Shown here in pieces: positions 38,192-47,579 of a stretch of 64,000 nucleotides of DNA. The DNA lies in assembly GCA_029212405.1 (NCBI GenBank), contig JARGNR010000012.1:1-64000 (forward strand), given 5' to 3'. The DNA comes from Saprospiraceae bacterium. Its GTDB lineage: Bacteria > Bacteroidota > Bacteroidia > Chitinophagales > Saprospiraceae. The notes beneath the pieces are model-generated. The model was not told the origin of the DNA. It saw nothing but the letters and a program-made list of their open reading frames with translations, and searched no databases. The translations under genes and the position numbers were made by a program. Each line of letters begins with the position of its first letter. Within the stretch, counting starts at the first letter, position 1.

Positions 38192-40225
38192 ATGGCGCTC
38201 ATTCAACTATTTGGTAAATTACATCCATTGATTTTACATCTTCCCATAGGCATACTTATCTATGCATATTTGCACTTGGGCTATGTCAATTATATTAAAA
38301 AGAAAGAGACAATAGACATTTCATTTGCTTTACTTTTAGGATGTATTTTTTCTCTTCTAAGTGCGGCTTCAGGAATTGTTTTATCTAATAATGGAACGTA
38401 TGAGGGAGATGGTTTAGAGGTGCATAGGTGGTTGGGGATAGCAACTGCAATTGGATCAATCGGGTTGTGGTACTATTACAAACGCGTCCAAAACAAACAT
38501 TTATTTTTTGGAGTATTTACCATAATAGTTGTATTACTTGTTTTGACTGGTCATTTTGGAGGAAGTCTCACTCATGGAGAGGGATTTTTATCTGTTGAAG
38601 ACGCCCCTAATGGAGTAGAGAATGAAATAGCAGATATTTCTCAGGCCCATGTGTTCAATGACTTGGTCATGCCTATAGTGAAACGTAAATGTGCAAGTTG
38701 CCATAATCCTAAAAAGAAAAAAGGAGACTTGTTGCTCCATACATTGGAAGGATGGAAAAAAGGAGGTGAAACAGGTCCGTTTATAACATTGGGGGATTCG
38801 GAAAATAGCTTGCTATTGACTAGAGTTCACTTGCCTAGTTCAGAGAAAAAACATATGCCTCCTAGTGGGAAACTGCAATTAAAAGCTGATGAAATTGAAT
38901 TTTTGGAGTGGTGGATTGGAGCTGCTGATGATTTTTCTGCGACGGTCGAAATGTTAAGCCCTCCCGAAAACATACAACAATTTATTCAATCCAAAATAGA
39001 TCCATCAAGTGCAAACATTCCCAAAATAGACAAATCTAAACTGCTAGCTATTCAAAAAGATGGAGTACCTGTTCAGCAAATTTCAAAAGACCTTCCATGG
39101 TTGGCTGTTCATTATCCTAAAGGAAGCACTATAAATAATAAAGCGATGAACAAGCTCATGGCATTTGATGAAAACATTCGAGCGCTTCATTTGAGTGAAA
39201 CTAATTTGAATGATAAAGAGCTAGAGAAGATCAACAGGTTTCAGAATTTAACAACGTTGGATATTAGTAGAAACTCAATTACTTCTAAAGGAATTGCAAA
39301 ACTCACAGATTTAAATAAATTGGAAGTCTTAAACTTATACCAAACTAAGGTGGATAAAAGTTTGATGGGCTACCTCAGTCAATTTCCAAAATTGAAACAA
39401 CTTTATTTGTGGCAAACCAACATTACAGAAGATGATCTGTCCAAGGTATCATTCTCGAATTCTTTATATGTTGATTTGGGGCAGGATTTAGATGTATTTG
39501 GTGCCGTACAGCTCTTACCGCCGACGATTGTGGGAGGAAAGACCATTTTTCAAGACAGTATAAGCGTGGAAATCAATCATGTTGCAAGTAATGCCAAAAT
39601 CTACTACACGTTGGATGGAAGTACACCCTCAGCAAATTCGGAGTTATACATGAATCCTATCATCTTATATAAAACTAAACAAATAAATACAATGGCAACA
39701 ATGGAGGGTTGGCAACCTAGCAAGTTAGTTTCCAAATCGTTTTTGAAGTCAACTTACTTGCCAACGGAATGTAATATTGTTCCAGAACCTAATGAAAAAT
39801 ATGCCGCAAATGGTAATGTCACTTTGATCAATGGAGAAAAGGGATCAGAACAGTTTTCAGATGGGAATTGGTTGGGCTTTAGTGCCTCCGATGTGTCTAT
39901 TATATTGAATATGGGAGAAGTAAAAGAAGTAAATAGTGTTTCGTTTGGATGTCTACAAGACTATCGATCATATATCTTTAAACCTTTAGGCGCTACCATT
40001 TCAGTTTCAACAAATGGCAAAGATTTTAGTGAAGTGAAAAGTGAAACATACGCACAAATAACAGGCCCGGATGATGTCGCTGTAAAAGATTTTATCGTTG
40101 AGATTCCGTTTACAACCACACAATACATTAAACTTGAAATCCAAGCTCAAAAAAAGAATCCTAAGTGGCATGCTGACCCAGGTGCAGATTGTTGGCTTTT
40201 TTTGGATGAAGTAGTGGTGGATTGA
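38192..40225 (+). CDS. DUF2231-cytochrome c-LRR-CHB_HEX membrane protein
   Basis: A 677-residue protein with four N-terminal membrane helices of the DUF2231 type (about 10-30, 42-62, 78-95 and 103-122; the first carries LHPLILHLPIGILIY). It continues with a planctomycete-type cytochrome c domain (CxxCH at 167-171, KRKCASCHNPKKKKG), leucine-rich repeats (about 325-420, LTTLDISRNSITSKGIAKLTD), a CHB_HEX domain (about 440-525) and a discoidin-like domain (about 530-677). The helices anchor it, and the heme and binding domains should face the periplasm. Such fusions occur in planctomycetes and Saprospiraceae next to DUF1501/DUF1553. It is likely an electron-transfer partner of the upstream proteins, with the C-terminal domains binding a carbohydrate. 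Last gene of the plus-strand run. Confidence 0.88.
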   Translation: MALIQLFGKLHPLILHLPIGILIYAYLHLGYVNYIKKKETIDISFALLLGCIFSLLSAASGIVLSNNGTYEGDGLEVHRWLGIATAIGSIGLWYYYKRVQNKHLFFGVFTIIVVLLVLTGHFGGSLTHGEGFLSVEDAPNGVENEIADISQAHVFNDLVMPIVKRKCASCHNPKKKKGDLLLHTLEGWKKGGETGPFITLGDSENSLLLTRVHLPSSEKKHMPPSGKLQLKADEIEFLEWWIGAADDFSATVEMLSPPENIQQFIQSKIDPSSANIPKIDKSKLLAIQKDGVPVQQISKDLPWLAVHYPKGSTINNKAMNKLMAFDENIRALHLSETNLNDKELEKINRFQNLTTLDISRNSITSKGIAKLTDLNKLEVLNLYQTKVDKSLMGYLSQFPKLKQLYLWQTNITEDDLSKVSFSNSLYVDLGQDLDVFGAVQLLPPTIVGGKTIFQDSISVEINHVASNAKIYYTLDGSTPSANSELYMNPIILYKTKQINTMATMEGWQPSKLVSKSFLKSTYLPTECNIVPEPNEKYAANGNVTLINGEKGSEQFSDGNWLGFSASDVSIILNMGEVKEVNSVSFGCLQDYRSYIFKPLGATISVSTNGKDFSEVKSETYAQITGPDDVAVKDFIVEIPFTTTQYIKLEIQAQKKNPKWHADPGADCWLFLDEVVVD

Positions 40226-40253
40226 CAATGTAAAAGCACACTTGTTTTTATGC

Positions 40254-41513
40254 TTAGAAATAAGAAAATGACTCCAAATTAATTGATAATTCTTCGTGTA
40301 GTGATTTCGTGTGTATCATCTTAATTGTTTCACCCGAGTACTCCAAAATTGGAAATCCAGACTTTCGTTCTCTGGAAGTTGGAAGTAGTTTTTGAGGCGG
40401 ATATAATCCTATATGTTCGTGATATAAACGGCAATAAATATCAGCTTCCTGTTCTGAGCTTCTCATCCAAGTGACCAAAGCTTCATCTCTGGAGTTAATT
40501 GTGACATCTACTCTTCCAATTACATCCACATCGTCAATTAAGATTGGTTGTTCTGAAAAAGTCTCTCCATCATCTCGAGAAATAGATAAGTAGACTTTTG
40601 CTATATCATTCATTTGAGTATACCAAGCTACTGCCATAATACCATTTTTGTATGCTACGGCAGGACCATTCACGGGGCATCCTGCAATTTTCCAATTATC
40701 CCTATGAATACGCTTAATGGCCCATTTCCCATTCTTGAATTTGGCAATGGAGATGTCTCTGACTTCATTTTCGTCTCTATCTCTGAATACGACCACCGGA
40801 CCTGATTTTGTTAAGATGGCGTCCGTTTGACAACAATCACAAACTCGATTGTCTATTTCAATATCTTTACTTTTTTTACCATTTTGGTCTATCCATGCCG
40901 ATCGTAAAGTCATAGGTAAATGGTCCTGATGATTGTGGTTGTCATGATGGCTGTCATCGTTTCTTTCAGATGTGGAAGAAAAAGGTGTTTTAGTATTCCT
41001 ACCGTCCAACCAAGTTATAAAAGCACCTGTTGGAGTGGTACACATAGAAACAAAACCATGTTCTGCTTTTACACCATCATCATGCAAAATGGAGGGAGGT
41101 CCCCATGACTTTCCTTTATCATTTGAAACTGAATATTGAATATCATAATCATAGGTGCCTGACGCACTCATCTGCAACCAATGCGCTAATAACCGATTTC
41201 CATTTTTATCCAAATTCACAATCGAAGGAATATCTGCCCAGTTGACAAACCAATTTTTCCCATGCGCAATTTCTATTGGGGTGTAAAGAGAGTCATTTAT
41301 AAGATGGCGTAAAATTAATGCATCATTGCCGTCTGCTTTTTGTTGGATATAAGTGATGAGTAAAGTTTCATCATTAACTTTGTGCAAGTTAGGAGATTGG
41401 CATTGAGTACATATCTGTTTAGATGAAATTTGCTCTAAATTATAGAGAGGGCAGATGCTCTCATTACAAGACCCAGAAACCAATAGTATCCATAACAACA
41501 AAATACGTTTCAT
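40254..41513 (-). CDS. BNR/sialidase-like lipoprotein
   Basis: The start at 41513 gives a lipoprotein signal (MKRILLLWILLVSGSC, Cys16); an upstream in-frame reading to 41546 adds only 11 residues without a signal. The 419-residue protein resembles a six-bladed sialidase-fold propeller with Asp-box-like turns (SVSNDKGKSWG, SISRDDGETFS) and a His/Asp-rich loop near residue 190 (DDSHHDNHNHQDH). Two CxxC-like clusters (ICTQCQ near the N-terminus and CDCCQ near residue 225) could bind metal. The family includes exo-alpha-sialidases and many non-enzymatic propellers; catalytic Arg triads are not clear. It is convergent with the DUF2231 gene 28 bases away. Confidence 0.75.
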   Translation of the reverse strand: MKRILLLWILLVSGSCNESICPLYNLEQISSKQICTQCQSPNLHKVNDETLLITYIQQKADGNDALILRHLINDSLYTPIEIAHGKNWFVNWADIPSIVNLDKNGNRLLAHWLQMSASGTYDYDIQYSVSNDKGKSWGPPSILHDDGVKAEHGFVSMCTTPTGAFITWLDGRNTKTPFSSTSERNDDSHHDNHNHQDHLPMTLRSAWIDQNGKKSKDIEIDNRVCDCCQTDAILTKSGPVVVFRDRDENEVRDISIAKFKNGKWAIKRIHRDNWKIAGCPVNGPAVAYKNGIMAVAWYTQMNDIAKVYLSISRDDGETFSEQPILIDDVDVIGRVDVTINSRDEALVTWMRSSEQEADIYCRLYHEHIGLYPPQKLLPTSRERKSGFPILEYSGETIKMIHTKSLHEELSINLESFSYF

Positions 41514-41562
41514 AATGCCAAGATATGAAATTGTTAACAGGTCCACTGAAAAGTACTATAAA

Positions 41563-41586
41563 CTAAAAAAAAGTTGCCTGCAACTT
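41563..41586 (-). terminator. Short hairpin with T-run, minus strand
   Basis: AAGTTGC (41571-41577) and GCAACTT (41580-41586) pair with a 2-base centre, and on the minus strand T6-8 follows. It lies in the otherwise featureless gap 41514-41816, about 230 bases beyond the heme protein gene end at 41817, and may end that transcript. Confidence 0.5.
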
Positions 41587-41816
41587 AAGATTCCATTATT
41601 AAAAGGGTGTCATTAATGATGAATCTTGAATAAGTTACTCGACAACTTTTGCGTGAGCGTCATGTTGTGTTTTTGAGAATGCTTGTTTTGTTAAATTACT
41701 ATATTGGTACTGTACCTTAAGTGAAATATAAGTGCAGAAATAGGAATTGATCTTTTAACCTTTGTTAATCATTTTTTAGACGCGAAAAATTGATTAAGTC
41801 ACAACTTAAAGGAATA

Positions 41817-43955
41817 TTATTTTAATTGTTTTCGAAGTGCTTGAATATCATCAATTTGAATACTATTCCAATCGCTGGTATATGTGCTTTTGAGATAACT
41901 AATCAAATCATAAATATCCTGATCAGTCATATTTTTATCTTCAATATAAGCAGGCATCATGATTTGATATGAACTGTGTTCTGTGGAGTATCCCTCTAGA
42001 ATTATTCTTGCAATTGTTTTTTCATCCCCATCAATAATGGCCGATTCTTGCAATGAAGGAGCAACATTTTTTTGACCTTTACCATCAAATCCATGGCAAG
42101 ATGCACAATACGTTTTGAATTTTTTTAATCCATTTGTTCGGTCATCATCGTAGGGTGTTTCTACAATTTTAGGAGTTTGAATATCCTTGTTTTTTGTGTT
42201 GGAAAGGATATTTAATATATTGTTAATCAATATGTTGTGTGTTTTTATGTCAAGCATATTTAGAAAGTGGTTCTCTCTACCTTCTATACTATTTATCAAG
42301 GATTCACAGATTGCTTCATCTTTTATATGTCGATTGGCCAATGTCATCCAGATCGTATCAAATTCAGGATTTTGTCCTACGCTTGAAGCTACCAAGAAAT
42401 CCAAATGTCTGTCAGCATATGCAATGGATTTTTGATAGAGCTCTTTGTAGATCGATGAATGAGGATTGATTTGTTTACTCAAAGCAATGAAGTGAATTAG
42501 AATTTTTGGATTTTGAATAGAAGGGCCCAATTCAATTAGGTCTGAAGACTTTAATTCGCCCATTCCTTCCAATGTCCAAAGGGCATGAGTAGAGGCGAAA
42601 TATCCATAAGAATCTGAGACCATGTACAACAGTTTATCGACGTTTTTAAAATCATTTATTTCAACCAATTTTTTCTGAGCAAATAGTCTTATTTGTAGGT
42701 TTGGATGGTACAACAATTCGATTAAACCTGCTGATTCTAATTGGTTCAAATTCAAGGTAGGAGCAGAATAGTTTTTCTGTTGAACAGCATATATTCTTCC
42801 TTTACCATTGATTTTATCGAGTTGTTTTGTACGTATCTTCTCTCGGAGATAGCTTGACATATATGCACTATGTTGAATGATGCCCTTTCGCATGTCAACA
42901 ATGTATAATCGTCCATCAAATCCTGTTATCAAATTAACTGGACGAAAGCTCTCTTCTTTAGAAGTTAAAAACTCCCTTTTTTCTATGGTTCTTCTTGCTG
43001 CAGGAAATTCTTCCTCATATTCATATCGAGCGATTAAATTTCCTTCTGGTGCGGCTACAAATGCACTGGTTGGTTTATTCTCACCCAATCCCTCCCCATA
43101 AAATACATGTGGTGCGCATGCTGATGTGTAATTGATCACTTTACCAGTCGCATCCAAGACTCCTTCTTGATATCCTCGATTTACAGAAGTGGCTTGAATG
43201 GGGAAAATGCGCATGTTATCCGTTAGGTACCTCCCAGTAGCACGTTTTCCTTTTGCAAAAGGGTGATCAATCGTTTGATTAGGTAGTGTAAAGTCACTGA
43301 TTAATGGAGCGGAATTGTGATTATATATCAATCTTCCAATTGCATCATTGCTAATGCCCCATTGACCTCTAAACGTTGTCGCCTCCTTTATCCAATTTCC
43401 ATTCTTATATCGATATCGTACATTAGATTTAGCACTGTAAATCCAGTTGTCCAGATTATACAGTAACCCATTGGGTTGATGTTCTATATTGCCACCGATG
43501 ACATAAAAAGAATCAACTACAATTGTATGCTGTGGTTCATCGTTTTCTATTGCAGTCCATTTGAGTAACTTGCCATCGGAGAAAAGTAGACCATTATTGG
43601 CGAAACATAACGCCCGGGGATTTTCCAAACTATCTAAAAATACGGTTCGCTGGTCTATCATACCATCTTGGTCAGTATCCGAAAGTATGACAACCCTTCC
43701 ATCGGGAACAGACTCATCATTGCCATCAATATCCCTCATATATCCGGGCATTTCGACGACCCACCATCGATGTTGCGCATCTTCAATCATGGCTACGGGA
43801 AGAATGACATGGGGTTCACTGGCCACCAATTTGATTTCGAGATTTGGGTCGATAATGAATTCTGAGAGATAATCTTCGGTGGGGTCACTACATGAACATA
43901 AAGTAAAGATCAATGCAACAACAAAAACATAATTGATTAATAAATGACGAATCAC
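41817..43955 (-). CDS. PVC-type heme-binding CxxCH lipoprotein (DUF7133-like)
   Basis: A 712-residue lipoprotein (Cys22 in TLCSC). The first 400 residues form a beta-propeller of the membrane-bound-dehydrogenase or glucose/sorbosone dehydrogenase-like type (about 35-390: MIEDAQHRWWVVEMPGYMRD, PRALCFANNGLLFSDG). An alpha-helical HEAT-like stretch follows (about 400-600), and then a class I cytochrome c domain with CxxCH at 617-621 (YCASCHGFDGKG) and a possible axial Met in QIMMPAY. The architecture is typical of planctomycete and verrucomicrobial proteins thought to oxidise sugars in the periplasm. Its gene follows the DUF1080 gene by 3 bases, which matches the frequent pairing of these two families. 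Confidence 0.88.
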   Translation of the reverse strand: MIRHLLINYVFVVALIFTLCSCSDPTEDYLSEFIIDPNLEIKLVASEPHVILPVAMIEDAQHRWWVVEMPGYMRDIDGNDESVPDGRVVILSDTDQDGMIDQRTVFLDSLENPRALCFANNGLLFSDGKLLKWTAIENDEPQHTIVVDSFYVIGGNIEHQPNGLLYNLDNWIYSAKSNVRYRYKNGNWIKEATTFRGQWGISNDAIGRLIYNHNSAPLISDFTLPNQTIDHPFAKGKRATGRYLTDNMRIFPIQATSVNRGYQEGVLDATGKVINYTSACAPHVFYGEGLGENKPTSAFVAAPEGNLIARYEYEEEFPAARRTIEKREFLTSKEESFRPVNLITGFDGRLYIVDMRKGIIQHSAYMSSYLREKIRTKQLDKINGKGRIYAVQQKNYSAPTLNLNQLESAGLIELLYHPNLQIRLFAQKKLVEINDFKNVDKLLYMVSDSYGYFASTHALWTLEGMGELKSSDLIELGPSIQNPKILIHFIALSKQINPHSSIYKELYQKSIAYADRHLDFLVASSVGQNPEFDTIWMTLANRHIKDEAICESLINSIEGRENHFLNMLDIKTHNILINNILNILSNTKNKDIQTPKIVETPYDDDRTNGLKKFKTYCASCHGFDGKGQKNVAPSLQESAIIDGDEKTIARIILEGYSTEHSSYQIMMPAYIEDKNMTDQDIYDLISYLKSTYTSDWNSIQIDDIQALRKQLK

Positions 43956-43958
43956 TTC

Positions 43959-44681
43959 TTATTTTTTATTAGTAATGAATAATTTTGCCTCTGGTGACCT
44001 CTTCCACTGTGCTTTTTTTAAATCGGTTGTTTTAATTTTGATATTCTTCCATTTGATCTGTCTATTTTCAAGTTTGGAATCTCCTCCTATGTCATGTACT
44101 TGAAAACCAATAAAACCTGAAGCAGTAACATCATCTTTTAAATTGGCGCATTGTATTGAATTTACCCAGGTCGCAATTTCATCACCAATGGCTTCGATTC
44201 TATAATGATTCCACTCGTTTACTTTGAAAGCTTGTTGACCTTTAGGATTTGAATCCAAGGGATACAACCAACCTCTTTTACCCTCTTCATATATACCACC
44301 TGCCCATTTTCTATCACTGGATTCAATTTCAACCTGATATCCATGCACTCTTCCATCCATTATATTCGGGTCGCTTATACTTCTGATCTGTACTCCAGAG
44401 TTCAATAAAGGATCAGCCCATACCTCAAACTCCAGTATAAAATCGCCATATTTTTCTTTAGTGCACAAAAAAGTATTTGGTGTATTTGACTTACTTGTTC
44501 CAATTAATTCATTTCCTTCTAGATAATAAGAGGCTTGTCCATTTAGCTTTTCAAAATTTGCCAATTGGTCATCCACTAGTAATGACTTCCAGCCGTTGTT
44601 GTGCTGCGGTGAAAGTTTTGGAGAACAATGGATACTAAGGAAGACGAGAAAGGATAATATTAACAACATAATTCGGTTCAT
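43959..44681 (-). CDS. DUF1080 (3-keto-disaccharide hydrolase-type) lipoprotein
   Basis: A 240-residue lipoprotein (Cys19 in SIHCSPK) with a single DUF1080 concanavalin-like beta-sandwich (about 28-235: GWKSLLVDD, YGDFILEFEVWADPLLNSGV, HGYQVEIESSD, GFIGFQVHDIGGDSKLENRQ). Some DUF1080 proteins have been shown to act on 3-keto-glycosides, and they commonly travel with PVC-type heme or dehydrogenase genes as here, where the downstream gene is 3 bases away. That gives a plausible oxidise-then-cleave pair acting at the periplasmic face. Divergent from the sulfite oxidase gene across a 166-base gap. Confidence 0.88.
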   Translation of the reverse strand: MNRIMLLILSFLVFLSIHCSPKLSPQHNNGWKSLLVDDQLANFEKLNGQASYYLEGNELIGTSKSNTPNTFLCTKEKYGDFILEFEVWADPLLNSGVQIRSISDPNIMDGRVHGYQVEIESSDRKWAGGIYEEGKRGWLYPLDSNPKGQQAFKVNEWNHYRIEAIGDEIATWVNSIQCANLKDDVTASGFIGFQVHDIGGDSKLENRQIKWKNIKIKTTDLKKAQWKRSPEAKLFITNKK

Positions 44682-44847
44682 GATCTTCTAAGTATTTTGA
44701 AGGTTTGAATATAGGCACTTAATCAATGATTTTACGCTTATTACCACGTATTATTTTCATCCTTTAGAATATTATGGTTTGACTTTAAATCAATAAATAT
44801 TTAATGTATATTTCGATCTATATTTTGAACTTAAACTTTGTAAAGAA

Positions 44848-46074
44848 TTGAAAAATAACAATTCAAGACGTTCCTTTTTGAAAAAAGGAGGAATAGCCAC
44901 ACTTGGAGTTTTAGCAGGTATTGATATTGTATATGCCGCAAATTTTCCAAAAAAACTGGAATATATAGGATTAAATACAGTAGATTCATTGATCGGAAAA
45001 GATGGTAGAATGGTCGTCCTAAACGATCGACCGATGAATGCAGAAACTCCTCCTCATCTATTAGATCCAGCATTGACGCCGAATAATCTATTTTTTGTTC
45101 GTAATAATGGTTTGCCACCAGTCAATGTAGATAGCACTGCATGGACATTGACTATAGAAGGAGAGTCCGCAAAGACAACCAAGACGTATACCATTAAAGA
45201 TTTGAAAACAAAATTTAAAGAGTATACCTATCAATTGACTTTAGAATGCGGCGGAAATGGACGTAAAGAATTCAACCCTCCAGCAAAGGGAAATCAATGG
45301 GGACTAGGAGCAGTAGGATGCGCTGCTTGGACCGGTGTTCGACTCAAAGATGTTTTAGAAGATGTCGGAATGAAATCCAACGCAGTATATATTGGATATT
45401 ATGGAAGTGATACACACCTGAGTGGGGATCCAAATAAAAGCGCCATATCTAGAGGCGTTCCAATCTCAAAGGCAATGGAAGATGAAAGTTTGATTGCATG
45501 GGCGATGAATGGAGAAAAACTTCCAGAATTGAATGGATTTCCATTGCGTTTGGTATTTGGAGGTTGGCCAGCATCCTGTTCAGGAAAGTGGTTGTCCAAA
45601 ATTGTGGTGCGCAATAAAATTCATGACGGAACCAAGATGAAGGGTCAAGCGTATCGAGTTCCTTGCAAACCTGTTTCTCCAGGTACCAAAGTGGCAGATG
45701 AAGATATGTGTATCATCGAATCTATGCCAGTCAAATCTATATTAACTTACCCTAAGACAGGGGCCATGATTAAATTAAAAGACCAACTTCCTATCCGAGG
45801 ACATGCATGGGCAGGTGACCTGAAAGTGGCCAAAATGGAGTACTCTATAGATTTTGGATCGACATGGAAAATGTGTACGCTAACACAACCGAAAAACAGA
45901 CATGCATGGCAACAGTTTTCTGCAAATGTATCTTTTCCACAAACTGGATATTTTGAAGTATGGGCAAGAGCGACGGATACCGATGGAAAAAGCCAACCCA
46001 TGATATTACCGGGGTGGAATCCAAAAGGGTATCTAAATAATGCTTGCCATAGAATAGCGATAAAAGTAGAGTAG
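44848..46074 (+). CDS. SorA-type sulfite oxidase (molybdopterin enzyme)
   Basis: A 408-residue sulfite oxidase family molybdoenzyme that oxidises sulfite to sulfate in the periplasm. The Tat signal (SRRSFLKKGGIATLGV) fits a folded cofactor-bearing enzyme. The oxidoreductase domain (about 60-265) holds the Mo-ligand Cys134 in LTLECGGNGRKE, followed by GAVGCAAWTGVRL and FGGWPASCSGKWL. A Mo-co dimerisation domain follows (about 280-400). The start is the TTG at 44848, since no in-frame ATG precedes the Tat motif. A c-type cytochrome gene follows 2 bases after the stop, as in SorAB. Confidence 0.92.
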   Translation: MKNNNSRRSFLKKGGIATLGVLAGIDIVYAANFPKKLEYIGLNTVDSLIGKDGRMVVLNDRPMNAETPPHLLDPALTPNNLFFVRNNGLPPVNVDSTAWTLTIEGESAKTTKTYTIKDLKTKFKEYTYQLTLECGGNGRKEFNPPAKGNQWGLGAVGCAAWTGVRLKDVLEDVGMKSNAVYIGYYGSDTHLSGDPNKSAISRGVPISKAMEDESLIAWAMNGEKLPELNGFPLRLVFGGWPASCSGKWLSKIVVRNKIHDGTKMKGQAYRVPCKPVSPGTKVADEDMCIIESMPVKSILTYPKTGAMIKLKDQLPIRGHAWAGDLKVAKMEYSIDFGSTWKMCTLTQPKNRHAWQQFSANVSFPQTGYFEVWARATDTDGKSQPMILPGWNPKGYLNNACHRIAIKVE

Positions 46075-46076
46075 GG

Positions 46077-46571
46077 ATGAAGAAAAATAAAGAAATTGAT
46101 CTTTTAATGCTGTTGGTCAGGTTGGTGACAAGGGGCAGTTGGATATTAGTTTTTGGAGGATTGTTGGCTTTGATTTATATCCCATATGCCGATAGTATAA
46201 ATTCTATGTTTGATCCACCACCACCTCAATTGACAGGAAGCTATGCTTCTGCTGCGGATATGGATCCAGATAAAGTAGTAGATGGAATTCATGTGGCCTC
46301 CGGAATGAAATATGATGACAATTTTATGATTGTGAGAGCAGCATGTACCTCTTGTCATTCTGCAAAACTCGTAACACAAAATCGAGCTACCAGAGAGGGG
46401 TGGAAACAGATGATTCGTTGGATGCAGGCAACACAGGGCCTCCATGACTTAGGCAAAGATGAAGGAAAAATATTGGATTATTTGGCCAAGAATTATGCTC
46501 CAGAGGATGTTGGGAGGAGAAAAAGTTTAGACCAAGATGTAATTGAGTGGTACACATTAAAATTGGAGTAA
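46077..46571 (+). CDS. Membrane-anchored cytochrome c, SorB-like electron acceptor
   Basis: A 164-residue protein with an N-terminal membrane anchor (about 17-37, GSWILVFGGLLALIYIPYA) and one CxxCH at residues 90-94 (AACTSCHSAKLV), then a helical stretch with Met in KQMIRWMQATQGL as a possible axial ligand. It follows the sulfite oxidase gene by 2 bases and is presumably its electron acceptor in the periplasm. The heme-bearing C-terminal helix ends at VIEWYTLKLE. Confidence 0.9.
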   Translation: MKKNKEIDLLMLLVRLVTRGSWILVFGGLLALIYIPYADSINSMFDPPPPQLTGSYASAADMDPDKVVDGIHVASGMKYDDNFMIVRAACTSCHSAKLVTQNRATREGWKQMIRWMQATQGLHDLGKDEGKILDYLAKNYAPEDVGRRKSLDQDVIEWYTLKLE

Positions 46572-46749
46572 ATGAATCACTAAGTACAAAGATTTTGAGT
46601 TCAATCACATTTTAGTAGTATCCGTCGAGATTACTTCGCTTCATAATAAGCTTATCTTATATTGGAATGATCCAATTCATTCGTTTTCCTTAATAAAATA
46701 GGGGTTTTTCCTGTAGCGTTCCTTTTTAATTCATAGTATCTTACGGATG

Positions 46750-46757
46750 TAGTTTTG
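46750..46757 (+). promoter_or_regulatory. Bacteroidota -7 box (TAGTTTTG) before the LytTR regulator
   Basis: TAGTTTTG fits TAnnTTTG and sits 57 bases upstream of the ATG at 46814. No clear -33. An interleaved inverted repeat (ATTGGA at 46661-46666 with TCCAAT at 46671-46676) is about 75 bases further upstream. Confidence 0.4.
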
Positions 46758-46813
46758 TTAAGATATTGTCAGATATGAATTTCTGATAAGAACCTCCTAG
46801 AATCAAATTGGAT

Positions 46814-47545
46814 ATGATTGATACAATCATTCTACAATCTGAAAACACCAATAATAATAAGATCCTCCGCTTATTAGAAACCTATTGCCCAAAGGTAAAT
46901 ATAAATCAAGTTGTAAATCTTGACACTTTTACTTTGGATAACTTATCAGAAGATGAAAGTCATATGATATTGTATGATGTTCCAAATCTTTCAAAATTGC
47001 AATATGCTGTAATTGAAGAAATGAATGCAAAGAAGTGTCATACCATCCTTATTTCTCCCGAAAAAGAATGTAAGTACTATAAACACCATACTGCGATATG
47101 CGGTGTGGTCCACAAACCCATAAACGAAGCTGAATTTGTTATCACCGTCAAGAATGCAATTGTAAATATGGAATTAGAACAAAGAATTAATGCTATTGAA
47201 AATAAGTACAAGTCAATTTTTCCTAACGACGTAATTGGTATTCCTACCATGGAAGGATTTGAATACCTCCATATCAGTGATATTATTCGTTGTGAAGGAC
47301 TTCAACGTTGTACTCGAGTTGTGTGTACTGATCGGAAAGATATCATTAGTGCATATCCCATTGGTCAATTCCGTAGTCTTTTACAAAATTATCCATTCTA
47401 TTTAAGTCATAGATCCCATCTAATTAATCTGAAAAAAGTTGTTAGATACAACAGAGAGGGTTTTATTTTTCTCAAAGATTCATCCAGAGTACCTTTGGCC
47501 AGAAGAAATAAGGCAGACTTTATTTCAAAATGGAATCACTTATAA
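46814..47545 (+). CDS. LytTR regulator with degenerate receiver, probable eCIS regulator
   Basis: A 243-residue regulator from the ATG at 46814 (a TTG two codons earlier is also in frame). The receiver-like part (about 1-115) keeps Asp55 in MILYDVPN and Lys101 in VVHKPIN but has lost the acidic pair at the end of strand 1 (IILQSEN where functional receivers have EDD or DD). The LytTR DNA-binding domain spans about 145-243 (GFEYLHISDIIRCEGLQRCT, YLSHRSHLINLKKV). It stands directly upstream of and in the same direction as the injection system, with a 310-base leader, and is the best candidate for its control. No histidine kinase gene is nearby. Confidence 0.88.
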   Translation: MIDTIILQSENTNNNKILRLLETYCPKVNINQVVNLDTFTLDNLSEDESHMILYDVPNLSKLQYAVIEEMNAKKCHTILISPEKECKYYKHHTAICGVVHKPINEAEFVITVKNAIVNMELEQRINAIENKYKSIFPNDVIGIPTMEGFEYLHISDIIRCEGLQRCTRVVCTDRKDIISAYPIGQFRSLLQNYPFYLSHRSHLINLKKVVRYNREGFIFLKDSSRVPLARRNKADFISKWNHL

Positions 47546-47579
47546 CTCATACCTTCCTTGCTTTCTATTTCTCTTTAGA

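Noticed and set aside
41563-41586. Third copy of the GTTGCCTG word, read as another ECF promoter
   Set aside because: CAGGCAAC is present on the minus strand, but no CGTGTAT follows at 15 bases. The palindrome with a T-run fits a terminator better.
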